From the NCBI GenBank assembly GCA_951230915.1, contig OX579635.1, positions 37,262,001 to 37,326,000 of the forward strand: DNA of 64,000 nucleotides, given 5' to 3'. This DNA is from Antitrichia curtipendula. Taxonomy: Eukaryota; Streptophyta; Bryopsida; Hypnales; Leucodontaceae. Below are positions 11,573 through 23,000 of this stretch, in pieces (position 1 is the first letter of the stretch; every line of letters starts with the position of its first letter). The position numbers were made by a program, and so were the translations under genes. The notes under the pieces were generated by a model. That model searched no databases. It saw only the letters and a program-made list of their open reading frames with translations, and was not told where the DNA came from.

Positions 11573-14235
11573 GGCTTGCTGGCATTATCGCAGCATTGCC
11601 ACTTGCTTCACAATCTGCAAGGTCGGGCTGCTAACTAGTTAATAGGTGGTGTGTTCATCATTCCTTGGACAACCTCGTATCAACGCAGCCTCCACTGTAT
11701 TATGAGTTCTTAAAGCTCCTAGTGTGTCTTTTTGACGAAGGAACTAGAATCTGTAGGAAATTTTTATGCTGAGTTTGGACTTCACCTAGATTGCACGCTG
11801 AGCACTACTTAACAGGGAAATTGAGATCTTCTCTCAACAAGAATGTAGCTTGAGTTTCAACTTACGACACGCCCATGAACGGGTTTTATCGAATCAAAAT
11901 GACTGATGATTGTCCATTTGCGCATTAGTTATACTTTTGCCTAACTGTTGTCCACTTACTGTCTAACCTAAACTTCTCACACCTGTTGATTGTACCATGT
12001 CCAACTCTACAACATGCTCGAGACCTTGGTAATGTGAAATCCAAATCACTGTAGAGGGCTTTGTGTTTTGTCGTTTCTACTCTGGGAACAAAATTTCCAT
12101 GTACGATTCAAGTGTCTCAAGCCAATGCTTTGTTGGAATACAGAGCCCCTCTACAATAGTGTACACATCTTGCACCTTTCTTGGTTGTAGACCAAATGGG
12201 AGGAGGCCTTGCATCAACAGAAACTATGGTAAGACCACCTATACCTAATCACTTAAGCTCCTGTGGCACAGATGGTGAGCAATTGAATGTGATGGAGTTT
12301 TTCCTGTGTAGGAAGATAAAAAATACTAAGATTGCGAAATTTTCAGAATTTTTTTTGCAAAACTGAAGTTTCTGTGAATTTTGGGAGCCAAAAAGTGTTA
12401 TGAACCAATTCCCAATCATTAGAGTCTTCCAATTCCGATCACTCAAGAACTAGCTTCCTACTATCTATTTTCTTGTTATTTTTTGCATACTTTAGGACAT
12501 ATGTCATGATCTTACTAGTTCCAAAGTTAAAAAAGAATAAAAAACACATTACAAGCCTTGATTGGAAATAGGGGCACTACCAGTTGGGAATTGGTCCCTG
12601 GTTGGAAATGGGTGGTCTTACTATATTGCCCTCGTCAAGCTGTTGAGTTAGAGTAAAGGTGCACATCACTTGCATTTATTGAAATTATTGAAATTTTGAA
12701 ACACATCCTCCATGTAGTTGAGTTGAAATCCAAAGTCAGTTGTTGGTTGATGTGGTTGAGTTGCGTCTTATGTAGGTCCTATGCATTGATGGTTGTCAAG
12801 GCTCATTTTCTTTTTAATCTAGTTGAGTTTTTCCAATTCAACCAAGGTTTGTAGAAAAATTCATTTGAATTTTGCATCTATACATATAAGGAGATTTTTT
12901 TAAATTCAACCAAAATTCTCAATTGAATTACGTGTGTGAGAGTGCCTACATAGAATATATATGGTATGCATATCCAATATGGACTTTCAAATCAATTGTG
13001 TCCCTACTTATGTTTGTCCAATGTTTCAAAGGTTGAAATGTTGAAAAAGTGTAGATCAAGATGCAATTAGGTTGAGGGTCTGTAATGATTATGCATACCT
13101 TAGAGCATTCTCAATACACTCCATCAACTGTCTCTCCAAATAAACTTCTAATTTTTTTCCTATTTATAATTAGAACTTGAATTTTTTATCATTAGAAGTG
13201 CAATTTAAAGTCCTTTGAATAGGTATAGAAAAACTCAAAATTAGACATTTGAGGATGAAAATATATTATTCAAAAGCAAGCTAAAAGACAAAAATTATAG
13301 AAGGCTTAACAAATCTTACTTACCAAAATAAATTGCATGACATTTTGTAATCAATATAATAATATAAATTTTTTATAGAAGAAAACAATAACAATTTTAG
13401 GTGTCTTTATCTTATTGACAAAAGATTCATTAAAAATTTCAAAGTCTCATAATATATATTTTTTGGAGATTGTATGAATAAAGTACAAACTTTTGAAATG
13501 TAATGTGATTACAAGTGCATCTAAAATTTGAATACTAGCTCTCATATTTCAAAGGTGTACATAATCAAAAGAATTTTTTTTTTTTTAAATAACCTTCATT
13601 GGCTAAAATTAGGAGGAATTTGCACGGACATACTAGAACATGTAAGATGAAGCACTACAACGGCTCTCAAAATGTTTCATATACTTATAGAAATTTCCAT
13701 AGATAATTAAAGAATTAGATTTTTTCAAAAAAATTTGAAATTTTATTTTATACAAGTGTGTTACTTATATTATTATGTGTCCAAAATTTTGTTTAGAAAT
13801 CCTAATTTCTCAATTAGCTATGCTACAATTTTTGCAAGCGTATGAAAACTTATGATAGCCATTGTATTATTGTCCAGAATAACATTAATGTGTCACTCTT
13901 TCTATTGGTTATTGTATGTATGCAACAATGTATGTATACCTATCTTTTGAACGCATAGTTGAGGCAGATGTTCTAGGTTACAATTAAATCCAATTTAAGT
14001 ATTTCTTAAAATTCCTCCAACCTCCCCCAACCATTCCTACCACCCAACCCTAGCCCTAACCCTAACCACCACCCCTATTTGTAATTTCAGAGATATGGGA
14101 TATGCAATCGATATAGGATATTCCCATATTGCCGTATTCATATTATGCATCTATACTTGTATTCATATCCATATGTATACCATATTAGTATTCATATCCC
14201 AAATCGACAAAGTGGGGACTGGTTTCAATTTTTTG
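11573..14235. other. Spacer downstream of MRT4
   Basis: 11,573-12,000 is probably the MRT4 3' untranslated region and flank. The rest is AT-rich without recognisable genes. A short run resembling telomere repeats on the minus strand (ccctagccctaaccctaacc) is near 14,048. 12,225-12,624 is listed separately as a candidate small inverted-repeat element. Confidence 0.5.
12225..12624. mobile_element. Candidate small inverted-repeat element (MITE-like)
   Basis: The ends pair as imperfect inverted repeats: ATGGTAAGACCACCTATACC at the left, and on the minus strand ATAGTAAGACCACCCATTTCC-like sequence at the right. A second internal inverted pair (accaattcccaa near 12,402 and ttgggaattggt near 12,582) supports a fold-back structure. 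No target-site duplication is clear. Confidence 0.35.
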
Positions 14236-15355
14236 TGAGTAGATCAATGGTCTGCAATTTTCGAGAATCCAAAGGGGGATTAATCAAAAACATGTTGTTC
14301 ACATCTTTTCACCGGATAGTATAATTATAGATAGTATAGGGGTAGGCAGTGATTGCCTCTTTTGGGTGCATTGGCATTGTGACAAAAGTGTTACAATGCA
14401 CCCAAAATCCAATTTTTTTTATTAATTTTCTTGTACCCCCCCTCGTATTTTTTGAAATTAATTTTCAAATTTTCAAAATTTCATACCCTCCCCCCTTCCC
14501 CCTGCCTTCTTGTAATTTTCAGAAAGGAATGCAATTGACAAACAATAAGGGATGCAATTGATAAACAACATCCCGTATCTTGCACTTGGACCCGTACCCG
14601 TACGTGTATTTGTATTCATATCCAGTATTGTATCATATTGTATTTGTATCTGTATTCACGTTCAGTATTTACTATGTATTCATATACAATACTATATTTG
14701 TACCCAATATTTCATTTTGGTATCCGTATCCATATTGATATTTGGACGGCTCAAGTTAAATCTCACAAAATCAACGGATTGTGATTTTTTGAGAAATCAA
14801 CAGCAATTTCGAAGGTAAACATTTAAAAAACAAAACAATCAACGGCCTTTAAATTTTTTCAGAAGGGAGGCAACTAATGCAAATCAAGGGTGACAACCTC
14901 TTTTCACTGGATTGTAATAATCTATAAGGGTCAAGATAGTAAACTATCTCTTTTGAGCTCATTGTCATTGTCATTGTGTGACAATAGGCAGTTTAAACTG
15001 AAATGGCAACAAGCAGTTTAAATTTTAAAATTAAAATTTTTTCATTCCTCCCTTTTGCTTTTGTAATTTTCAGAAATCAATTTATTTGACAATCAATATG
15101 GGACAATTCATCCCATATTTGTATCCGTATTCACTATTCAGTATGTATTTGTATGCGTAAGGTATCTTTATCCAATATTCATTTCATATCCGTATTTAGT
15201 ATATTTGGATGGCTCAGATTAAATCTCACAAGATCAACGGCTTGTGATTTTTTGAAAAATCAACGGTGATTTCGAGGATAAGCATTCTTTTTTAAAAACA
15301 ATCAACGACCTGTAAATTTTTTGAGATAGGGGGGGGACTAATGCAAACCAAGGGT
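14236..15355 (+). repeat. Diverged direct repeats, about 2.5 copies
   Basis: Two long units (about 14,290-14,890 and 14,890-15,350), preceded by a partial third, share ordered blocks. These are a 'cacatcttttcaccgga' type start, a stretch rich in variants of 'cgtatttgtattcatatcc', a 'ggctcagattaaatctcaca' type block, a 'tcaacggcttgtgatttttt' type block and an 'actaatgcaaatcaaggg' type end. The units are substantially diverged. No coding potential is seen. Confidence 0.6.
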
Positions 15356-15377
15356 GGTTTGCACACTTTTCAGTACA

Positions 15378-15755
15378 TTAGTGGTAGTCACAGCTTGTTC
15401 ACCGTGATGGTGAACAATGAACATTGAAGTGGTGGCGGCATAGGGGTGGCTTCCTTTCGACGGAATATTCTTAGCGGAACATTGATTGTTCACTCCCAAC
15501 ATCCACCTCCGGAGGTGGATGTTGGGAGTGAACAATCAATGTTCCGCTAAGATTATTCCTTTGTTTTCTTAACTTTCAATTACATCCGTCTATCTCGCCA
15601 TTATCCATCCTCCATTGTTCATTCTCAACATTTGAACAAAAAGGGTGGTCACAGCTTGTTCAATATTCGTCACTTCTCATTGGCCCCTCAAAGCACTTTC
15701 CATTGTTCATTGTTCAAAGTTCACACACCACTTGAACATGCCGTGACTACCCCTA
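15378..15755. mobile_element. Fold-back/MITE-like element upstream of RPL6
   Basis: The left end near 15,378 reads like AGTGGTAGTCACAGCTTGTTCA and the right end near 15,735-15,755 is its imperfect inverse (TGAACATGCCGTGACTACCCC type). A second copy of the end motif lies at about 15,643-15,662, so an end may be duplicated or two elements nested. The centre is a near-perfect palindrome (15,463-15,558). The element ends about 220 bp before the RPL6 start codon. Confidence 0.45.
15463..15558. repeat. Near-perfect spacerless palindrome, about 48-bp arms
   Basis: The sequence is its own reverse complement around the 15,510/15,511 junction (cacctcc|ggaggtg), with one mismatch near the outer end of the arms. 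Long spacerless palindromes are usually unstable, so it is probably recent or transposon-derived. Confidence 0.8.
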
Positions 15756-15976
15756 TTGTATAATCTGTTCATGTTCGTGAGACCCTCGACGTACCCGCCC
15801 TACACTGGTATCAACCACACACCCGCCCATTCAGGCTTTACGGATGAATGAGAATAGCCCAGAACTAGGATGAAAAATATGGATGAACCCCAGCAGCCAT
15901 ATCCACAAGGCAGAACCAAAGCCTGCAACGAGACCACCCCCTAGCTCGCACAATTCCATCTTCTCGCAGCGCAGCG

Positions 15977-17157
15977 ATGGCGTCGCTCGCGTGCTCCGTT
16001 TCCGCTCCCTGCAGCAGCTCCGCTCTCCGAAGCAGCTTCCATGGAGATTCACTTGTTGACAATGTCTCTTCCTCGTGCTCGTGTCAATTCCAGTCTCCGT
16101 CCAAGGGCGTGCTCCGCATCGAAGCGAAGGAGTCGCGCATTGGCAAGGCGCCCATTTCCGTCCCCAAGGGCGTCATCATCAACCTCAACGGACAGAACTT
16201 GACCGTCAAGGGCCCTCTTGGTGAGCTCGCCATTACGTACCCCAGGGAAGTGAAGCTCACCTCGGGCAGCGATGGAGTCATCACCGTGGAACGCGCCTTG
16301 GAGTCTCGGAAAGCTCGGCAAATGCACGGACTCTTCAGGTAACAAGGCGTATCTTCTTTTTGGTTCGAATTCGCATTCACTCGTTTGGAATTGGGTGGTG
16401 CTGTATTAGATTTGGAATTAGCTGTTTATTTATCAGTCTTGGTTTTGGGATTTGCAAATGGTGCCTAGATTAGGGATTTTGGTTAAATGTCGGTATAGTC
16501 CTTTGTTAAAAGGAGTGCACGGTCTCGTCAGGTAACAATGCGTTGCTTCTTTTCTTAAAACCCTAGTCGCATTTACTCGTTTGGAATTGAGTGGTGCTGT
16601 ATTAGATTTGGAATTAGGTGTTTATATATTCAATCTTGGTTTTGGAATTTGGAAATGGTGCTTAAATTAGGGATTTGGTTAAATGACGGTGTAAGGCTTC
16701 GTTAAAAGAGTGGTGTAAGGAGGTTACTTTATTGGTTCTTGACTATTTTGATTTCAGTGTGAAGAATTTTGGACCTGAGGAGGAGTCAGGGGTTTGAGAT
16801 TATTGGAATTTTGTTTGTAGGACGTTGACGGACAATATGGTCGTCGGCGTCAGCAAGGGTTTCGTGAAACGACTGCAGCTTATTGGTGTGGGTTACCGAG
16901 CGGCGGTGGAGAAGGACGAGCTCGCGCTAAATTTGGGATTCTCCCACCAAGTGCGGATGAAGATCCCCGAGTTCATTACCGTGAAGGTGGAGGAGAATAC
17001 GAGGTTGGTCGTGTCCGGGAAGGACAAGTGCGCCGTGGGCGATTTCTCGGCGGCGGTCAGGAAGTGGAGGCCCCCGGAACCCTACAAGGGCAAAGGTATC
17101 AAATACTCTGACGAGGTTATCCGTCGGAAGGAGGGCAAGGTCGGCAAGAAGAAGTAG
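15977..17157 (+). CDS. RPL6: Plastid 50S ribosomal protein L6 (bL6c), nucleus-encoded
   Basis: L6 is a large-subunit ribosomal protein near the sarcin-ricin loop. This copy is made in the cytosol and imported into the chloroplast. Exon 1 is 15,977-16,338 and exon 2 is 16,821-17,157, joined by a GT...AG intron. The sum is 699 nt, or 232 aa. Residues about 1-50 are Ser-rich, poor in acidic residues and start MASLACSVSAP, as expected of a plastid transit peptide. The mature part begins around KESRIGKAPI, aligning with the N-terminus of bacterial L6. Further L6 landmarks are the GQNLTVKGPLGEL strand, a TLTDNMVVGVSKGF segment, LQLIGVGYRAAV, LALNLGFSH and the signature RPPEPYKGKGIKY, ending in a Lys-rich tail. 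The ATG gives a sensible transit peptide. The gene looks intact, but its intron contains a tandem duplication with a copy of the splice donor. Confidence 0.95.
16323..16705 (+). repeat. 193-bp tandem duplication across RPL6 exon 1/intron border
   Basis: 16,323-16,515 and about 16,516-16,705 are similar, offset 193 bp. The duplicated unit begins inside exon 1 (tgcacggactcttcag|gtaac) and recurs as tgcacggtctcgtcag|gtaac, so a second, decoy donor GT lies at 16,532-16,533. The real donor is at 16,339. Use of the decoy would run into a stop codon directly after 16,338. Confidence 0.8.
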
Positions 17158-19189
17158 ACTGGCTCTTATTTCGTAGGGATAGGTTTAGAATGGGCATGCT
17201 CGCACTTAATGTGAATGTGGATTCCCAATTTGGTCTGGTTCCCTCCTCTTGTAGCGCTGCATTTTTGAAATCGTCATGTTGTCTTGGTCTATATTTAGGG
17301 CGGGTGGGATGAGGGCTCTCTGCCATTTCATTGATCATATTATGAAAAGCATAAACTCAATTTGAAATTTCACTGCAACTTTGTCTACACGTCATCGTGG
17401 AGTAGTGCGGGTCCTATACGTGACGTTGCTATTCCAGTAATTGTCCGCAATTAGTGTCCGCAGTTTTGTTGAAAACATTTGCTACCAATTTCATTGGTCA
17501 TGTTATGAAAAGCATAAATTCAAAAAGGGTTCAATTTTTTAGCAGCAGGGTCATGAAGAAAATTGCATCTGTTCTTTTTAACCTATGTAAAATTGGACAG
17601 AGAAAGGTCTCCATACGACATACTCAGAACTCACCTTAAAAAAACATGAGGTCCAAACACTTACTACGGGACGGAGGGAGTACATGCTAAGAATTGCAGT
17701 TGGGCTTGCACCCAGATTGCAAGAGGTAGGGCAATGTGAAAACCATTGCTCCTCTGATTATGTACTTGCAGACAAGGATACCGTTTCTCTCCTAGGCAAG
17801 GCCTTAGACTCTCCACCTGGGCACCAAGAAAGGGAGAAGTCAGACATATCCGCCAGAAAGTGAATGCGAGAACACGAACGATATTAAGCCTCATACATGC
17901 CAACATTCTTCTCCAGGCTTATTTCCTCTGTTTTGTTCTTCCTCTGTTTCACAAGTAGTAATAGTAAAGTTATCAGTTTCTCAGAGTCCACGAGAAAGAA
18001 ACAGTGCATTAAGGTTCCCCTATCTAAGAGACGAGCAAGTCTGAGACATCAAATCACCCGTATATATTTTTGCTTTCACTAGCATCAGTAATATGGAAAC
18101 AATAGTAGCGAATCCCAAATTTCCTAGAGTGCTTTACCTTATTATCACCATTCGATGTTCAAGTTCACAGAATTGATAAGAAGTTCACAAATCCGGAACC
18201 GAAAAGGAGCAAGAACAAGTCTCACCTTCAGCGGCGCCACAACCGTTCCCCGTTTCCAAGTCAGACACACAATTCGCATGAGCAGCAACATCACTTTCAG
18301 GGAGGGACTGATTGTGAGCACTTTCCCCAACTGTGCAAGAAGGAAGATAAACATGTCATCATTTTGCACAAAGAAAGTCAGAGTAGCCAAATTTAGATCG
18401 ATGCTCATAAGTTTTCGAGTCTCCAATCTTTCAAGCTAGCCCACTCACCAACAATTCTAGGATTAATTTTGAGGAAGAATTGAAATTCAGAAAGGAGGCA
18501 TCAGATCGACCTGCTGTCTGTGTATTGATAAGTCTCATCAAGCAGTTCCAAAATGACTTTGACTGCAAATCTGCAATCAGTGAAGTCAAAGTTCTTGACA
18601 TTTTTTCCACATATTTCAAATGTTTGTCTTTAGTTTTTCACCGTTTGAACTTCAAATAAAATATTTCCTCATTCCACAAAAAAATGACTAGTGTATTGTC
18701 AATTCACTTAACCTCCTTTAATTTAGACTCCATATTTTCTTCTAAATTTTTTTTTGAGTGAACCTAATATCATATACTTATGAACGGTCAGAAATCTCAT
18801 GTTCGAGTAGAACAAAAATTTACTCCAAATGAGCCCGAAGTCTGCTGACACTGTTTCACAGGATTGGAAAAAAGGTTTTTTTCTCACTTCAAATGCTATT
18901 ATCTTTCAATCCGCACGGTGAAAAGGGTTGCAATTTTTTCCTTACTTTAGTAAAATACTTTACTTTAGTTTTGTACGATTGAAGTTAAAAAAAAATTTTA
19001 AGATTTTATTTTTTGAGTAACATACTAACATACCCAAAAATCGCAATTTTTGGAATGTCTCCCTGAACACCCCCCGTCCTTTAGGGGTTAAAACAGAAAG
19101 TTTGGGGTGGGTGCGGGTGGGGGTGGGGTGGTTGTCAAGTTACACCCCCATATAATACCGGGGTGTAACGCCCCGCTGGTTTCCCTGTG
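17158..19189. other. Spacer downstream of RPL6
   Basis: 17,158-17,350 is probably the RPL6 3' untranslated region. 17,650-18,620 is less AT-rich and has open stretches up to 94 codons on both strands, but I recognise no protein. 18,840-18,960 resembles the repeat family at 5,600 and 58,950. A G-rich run (about 19,098-19,131, at least five runs of three or more G) could form a quadruplex. Confidence 0.45.
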
Positions 19190-19661
19190 AATCTGGCTCC
19201 CATCGCGTCTATCGACCAGTGCACAATATAAATACCAGCCGTACCAACTGAATCGCACAATAAATCAAGGCGTGCAGTGAGAAACCAGCACGCAGATGAG
19301 GAAGCGGCATTAGCTAGATCGATGCATCACATAGGACAACTTAATATATAATTGAGAAAACATTGAAGCTCTGATTGCGAAAATGGCACCACGAACTGAA
19401 GAGGGTGAACCCCTCAGGTAAACTAGACAGAGTAGTGCACATTCTAGCTAGCTAGCTAGAGCATTTGCGGTAGAAACTACGACCGAAAGTGGATAACTAC
19501 CAGTACTGACGGGTGCGAAGCATGAATGCTCGGCCTTGATCGAGTCAACGTAGTTCCCGGAACACGAGCTGGCTCCCATCGCGTCTATCAACCAATGCAC
19601 AATAGAATGCGAACCGTACCAGCTCGAACCGGGGCTCAAACTGCGCACAATCAATCAAGGC
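19190..19661 (+). repeat. Tandem-duplicated ~370-bp sequence, left part
   Basis: The first unit (about 19,190-19,560) matches a second unit that starts near 19,565, is interrupted by the copia element at 19,661, and resumes at 25,324-25,622. Shared blocks are 'ggctcccatcgcgtctatc', 'catcgcataggacaactt' type, 'gaaaacattgaagctctgat', and 'gaatgctcggccttga'. The retrotransposon therefore landed in the second unit of an existing duplication. Confidence 0.75.
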
Positions 19662-19843
19662 TGTTAGCGTTAGCTTTCACTTAAGGTCTCATCCTCCTCC
19701 CCTGTACAATCATTCATCCATGGAGGCTAATTAGGTTTAGTTTTAGGTTTAGGAAATTTGTACTTAAACCAGGGTTAACCCCCTTTTTATCTATCTGAGT
19801 TTACACTCCGAAAAACACTGTTAGCTTACAGTGTTTCACAATA
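19662..19843 (+). repeat. 5' LTR of copia element, 182 bp
   Basis: It begins TGTTAGCGTTAGC and ends CACAATA. The same 182 bp recurs at 25,142-25,323 with one difference (A at 19,709 versus G). The AAGGC target duplication places the boundary after ATA rather than after the preceding CA, though CA is the commoner LTR terminus. Confidence 0.93.
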
Positions 19844-19855
19844 TGGTATCAGAGC
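19844..19855 (+). promoter_or_regulatory. Primer binding site for minus-strand synthesis
   Basis: TGGTATCAGAGC directly follows the LTR. It is complementary to the 3' end of plant initiator tRNA-Met, the usual copia primer. Confidence 0.92.
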
Positions 19856-20075
19856 GGGTAGTGTGATCCTTGTAGCTTGTCCTAGATCGATCAACTTGTA
19901 GTTTACTCCTCTCTTTCGCAGAAGCGTTAGATTTGCAGAACTCAGTACCTAGCCACCACAGACAAGTACTTCTTTTAGGAGTCTATTTTTTGCAGAAGCG
20001 ATAGAATAGCAAAACACGGTACAGTACTACTCTCGAGTCTACAGGAACCTTAGGTTCTAGACAAACACGAGCGAA

Positions 20076-23000
20076 ATGGATCCGAGCGTGAAAGATGTCC
20101 CCGAATCCATGAAGCTGACCGGACCTGCCAACTACGTCATTTGGAGCTACAAGGCACGTATGACTCTGATGCAAGAAGGTCTCTGGCGTTTTATCGAACC
20201 TCCAGAAGAAGACACGTCCAACACAAGCACCGCAACAAGCGCTATGATCACCGAAATTACCAACGCAGCTCTCTCCGAAACACCAGCGGTAGCTGCTACG
20301 ACTCAAGCACGCGAAACGGAGCTAAAATACCGAGCTGGACGCATTATTATTTCTATGGTACGAGACTCTCTCCTGCTAAGTGTTATTCATCTCACAGACC
20401 CACAAGCAATTTGACTTAGGTTGAGAAACATTTGCAATGTTAGGAGCTCTTCCAGAAGACTGTCGCTCAAGGAGCAATTCTATTCCCTACGCCTTTTAGA
20501 AGGAAAAGCTATCTCAGATCACCTCCAGGAGATCAACCTTCTCGTTACTCAGCTTGCTAACCTCGGAATCCCTATACTAGACGAAGATCTCGTCGATCTA
20601 ACTCTCAACAGCCTTCCCAAAAGCTGGTCCACGTTTAGACAGATTCAGAAAGGCTGTGAGCAAGTCCCACTTTTTCCAGAATTAGAAGGACTACTACTCC
20701 AGGAAGAACTAAGCCGCAATCTAGAGAAACAACGCGATGACAGCGAGGAGATCAACTTTGTTCGCCAAGGCAGAGGCGGCTCGAGGGGTGGACGCTACCC
20801 TAATCGCGGTCGTAACAACCAGGGTCGTGGTCAATCTTACAACACCACCGTCCCTTCATCGAACACAACTCAGCGCTCACCAAACTTACAACAAACGACA
20901 GCTCCAGCACAACGCCAAGTATTCTGCCACCAGTGCGGAAAAGCGGGCCACTACGCCCGGGATTGCGCACAAGCCACGCTCGAAGACCAAATTCGAACTA
21001 TGTAACTCCAACTGACGAATATCAAACAAAGGAAATCGAGGTCATCTGGGCATCAGGTAAATCTTACCGAAACTGAAAACGAAGAGCCCACGGACCCCAG
21101 CTCCGACAATCCGTCTCCTCACCTTCGCGCTTGTATTGACGCATTCGAAGACGACACTGATGACCCCGAAGAAGTTGTCAACGCCTGTGTCACAGGCAAC
21201 GTTGAAGAAGATTGGTTTTTAGACTCTGGGGCCTCATCTCATGTCACTGGTAACTACCACCTGCTTAGCAATATTAGTCATTCAAAAATCCCGCATATTA
21301 GAATGGCCGGAGGCCAGGTCATGCCCGTTGAGGGTCAAGGCACTGTACACATTACCGATCCATCGAGTGCAATAAAACCTATCAATCAAGTCTTATATGT
21401 TCCCGGAGTTAAAACCAATTTATTTTCTGTTGGGAAACTTACTGATATTGGCTATCGAGTTCTTTTTGAATCCACCAAATGCCTTATCTACGACAAAGAC
21501 AAACCTACCAGCATTCTTATGCAAGGCACTAGATACCCCAAGAACAAGCTTTACAGAGTGGAGAATATCTCAGGCCTTATTAGCCTCGCATCAACGGAAT
21601 TACCTTATTCCTCTTCCCCGCCATTACCTTCACAGATCAGCACGACCTTAGCCAGCTCTTCCATTGCTATTAAACCGCTCCCCGATCCTTCTCCGCATCC
21701 ACGACTATCTGCATCAACAATACATCTATGGCACAAACGTCTCGGTCATGTCAATTATCAAAGCATGTACCACATGACTACAAAAAACTTGGTTGCAGGA
21801 ATCCCAAACATTCCTCTCATCAAGCATATCTGCCCTTCTTATATGCTTGGAAAATTACCTAGGGAACCTATTCCTACACAACGCCATACTTACACCGACT
21901 GGCCTCTCTAACTCATACATTCAGATATATGTGGCCCTATGCCTACCACATCCCGAGCTGGACATCGCTACATCCTCACCTTTATCGATGACTTCTCAAG
22001 GAAGTCTTGGATCTACCTGCTATCAGAAAAATCACAAACCTTGGATCAGTTCAAACAATTCTGTAGCCTAGTCGAGAATCCTATGCTACGTATCGACACC
22101 CTTCGCACTGATCGAGGCGGAGAATATCTTTCCTCAGACTTTGTCTCATACTGCGCAAAACAGGGGATCAAACGACAACTGACCGCAGGATATTCACCTC
22201 ACCAGAATGGAGTCGCGGAGCGCAAGAATCGCACACTCCTTGAAGGGATTCGCAGCATTGTCACAGGCACAAAAATTCCAAGGACATTATGGCACGAACT
22301 TGCAAAGACAGTCAACTATATTCAAAATCGACTACCAACCAAGGCCCTCAAGCTCCTTACACCTGAAGAAGCATTCACAGGTACAAAACCACACCTTGGT
22401 CACCTCCGCACTATTGGATGTATAGCTTACTGCCATATATCGGATCAAAAGCGCCACAAGTTTGACCCTAAAGCAATTTCAACTATTTTACTAGGATATG
22501 ATGAGCACAGTAAGGCTTACAGATGTTACGACCCTAGCAGTAGGAAAATTCTTGTAAGCAGGGACGTGCGTTTTGACGAAACAAACCTGGGCTTACCAAC
22601 TCCCGAAACAACCGAACCCATTCAAGATAGCTCATACTTAGACAACCTTCTATCTCCACCACTTCCCAACTCCAGTCCACCCGCTCTCAAAAACCAACTT
22701 CAACAGCCTCCGACCTCGGTTCCCACTTCCCCACCTCTCACTTGTCCGCCCATATCACCAAACCCACCCTCCTTTCCAAATACCCCAGATTCTCCAATTC
22801 CAGTTACTCACCCCACCTTAGTTCCCCCCAGTCCGCTTCCACTACACTTAACAGAACCTCCAACCCCGATTATCAACACCCCAGTCCCTCGCCGATCCCA
22901 ACGACCAAAGCACCAAAACGTTCGTCTCGACGGCTATGACCTGTGTGTTTCTACAGATGACTTCGATACTTGTCTTCTTACCTCTGCTTCTACCGCACCT

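Noticed and set aside
16355..16375. tRNA B-box-like ggttcgaattc
   Set aside because: No A box or cloverleaf can be built around it; it lies in the RPL6 intron.
15831..16380. Several minus-strand frames of 65-98 codons
   Set aside because: Shadows of RPL6 exon 1 and its GC-rich leader.
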